This document shows, in pieces, positions 6,299-6,832 of a stretch of 6,832 nucleotides of DNA. Each line of letters opens with the position of its first letter. Within the stretch, counting starts at the first letter, position 1. Source of the stretch: Chloroflexota bacterium (GTDB taxonomy: Bacteria; Chloroflexota; Ktedonobacteria; Ktedonobacterales; Ktedonobacteraceae). The translations under genes and the position numbers were made by a program. The notes under the pieces were generated by a model that saw nothing but the letters and a program-made list of their open reading frames with translations, searched no databases and was not told the origin of the DNA. The stretch is taken from assembly GCA_005881495.1 (NCBI GenBank), contig VBHI01000013.1, positions 1 through 6,832 on the forward strand. Direction: 5' to 3'.

Positions 6299-6832
6299 AT
6301 GAAGGCTATTGCTATCTTTCCGAAGACGCACGAGGTCAAGTTGATCGATCATGAGGAGCCCAAGATCACGACGCCGACGCAGGTGAAGCTGCGTACGCTG
6401 GAGGTTGGCGTGTGTGGCACCGATAGGAAGATTACCTCCTTCCAGTTCGGTACTCCTCCTGCTGGCTATGAGTACCTGGTGATTGGGCACGAGATGCTCG
6501 GTGAGGTGGTCGAGGTGGGTTCGCAGGTGCGCGATATCAAGCCGGGCGACCTGGCAGTGACGGTGGTGCGGCATCCCTGTCCACATGAGTATTGTCGCGC
6601 CTGTCGTAGGGGGCGCCAGGATTTCTGTTTCACGGGCGATTTCACCGAGCACGGCATTAAAGAGTCGCACGGCTTTATGACTGAGTTTGTGGTCGATGAA
6701 GAGCGCTACCTGCACGTGGTACCCGGCGACCTGCGCGATGTGGGAGTGCTGACTGAGCCACTTACGGTTGCGGAGAAGGGCCTCGCGCAGGTGTGGCAAA
6801 TTCAGCAGCGCCTCCCATGGATAGATCCGAAC
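6299..6832 (+). CDS. zinc-dependent glucose 1-dehydrogenase, N-terminal part (cut by window end)
   Basis: The first 178 codons of a medium-chain zinc dehydrogenase; the frame stays open to the last base, so the NAD(P)-binding domain is missing from view. The family oxidises glucose (and often galactose or xylose) at C1 to the lactone with NAD(P)+. The GroES-like catalytic domain shows Zn ligand Cys39 in GVCGTD, His64-Glu65 in GHE, and Glu153 in LTEPL. Structural-zinc cysteines are 94, 99, 102 and 110 in the CPHEYCRAC...DFC segment. FTGDFTEHGI and ESHGFMTEF (about 111-130), and IQQRLPW near 168-174, match the glucose dehydrogenase branch rather than threonine or alcohol dehydrogenases. The wide Cys94-Cys99 gap agrees with bacterial members as I remember them. 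Gene order suggests that it works on the sugar brought in by the transporter or on a related one. Confidence 0.85.
   Translation, partial: MKAIAIFPKTHEVKLIDHEEPKITTPTQVKLRTLEVGVCGTDRKITSFQFGTPPAGYEYLVIGHEMLGEVVEVGSQVRDIKPGDLAVTVVRHPCPHEYCRACRRGRQDFCFTGDFTEHGIKESHGFMTEFVVDEERYLHVVPGDLRDVGVLTEPLTVAEKGLAQVWQIQQRLPWIDPN

Overview
The window is a single-strand, operon-like carbohydrate uptake and oxidation locus. All supported genes read on the + strand with short gaps or overlaps. Base composition is moderately GC-rich. The solute-binding lipoprotein has a Gram-positive-style signal (LSAC lipobox followed by a Ser/Thr/Gly linker), and several genes have strong AGGAGG ribosome-binding sites. From these traits, and from a GC-rich intergenic segment that resembles dispersed repeats I associate with Ktedonobacteria, I infer a Chloroflexota (Ktedonobacteria-like) or related soil bacterium. 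That placement is a guess from style, not from a marker gene.

Layout. Bases 1-122 are a leader with three compact inverted repeats; one (41-54) matches the GAAC-N4-GTTC form of the Gram-positive LexA box. Bases 123-1157 encode a Gfo/Idh/MocA dehydrogenase, most like inositol 2-dehydrogenase. Bases 1322-2716 encode a GabD1-like NAD(P)+ aldehyde dehydrogenase. Bases 2717-2887 hold a six-codon mini-ORF behind a near-ideal Shine-Dalgarno, then a repeat-like GC-rich stretch. Bases 2888-5951 encode a complete CUT2-type sugar ABC transporter: lipoprotein, permease and single-domain ATPase. A long two-part hairpin lies between the lipoprotein and permease genes, and the permease and ATPase genes overlap by ATGA. 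A Trp-rich 69-residue reading frame follows, overlapping the ATPase end. Then comes a short spacer with three tiny ORFs joined by ATGA overlaps, and finally the 5' part of a zinc-dependent glucose 1-dehydrogenase that runs off the window.

Together the genes suggest import of a polyol or monosaccharide (inositol, glucose or a pentose), oxidation of its hydroxyl groups by one or two NAD(P)-dependent dehydrogenases, and oxidation of a downstream aldehyde or semialdehyde. No dehydratase, isomerase, kinase or regulator gene is visible, so the exact pathway is open. The genes belong to known families. The less ordinary signals are the leader palindromes, the intercistronic hairpin, the mini-ORFs and the unrecognised small protein.
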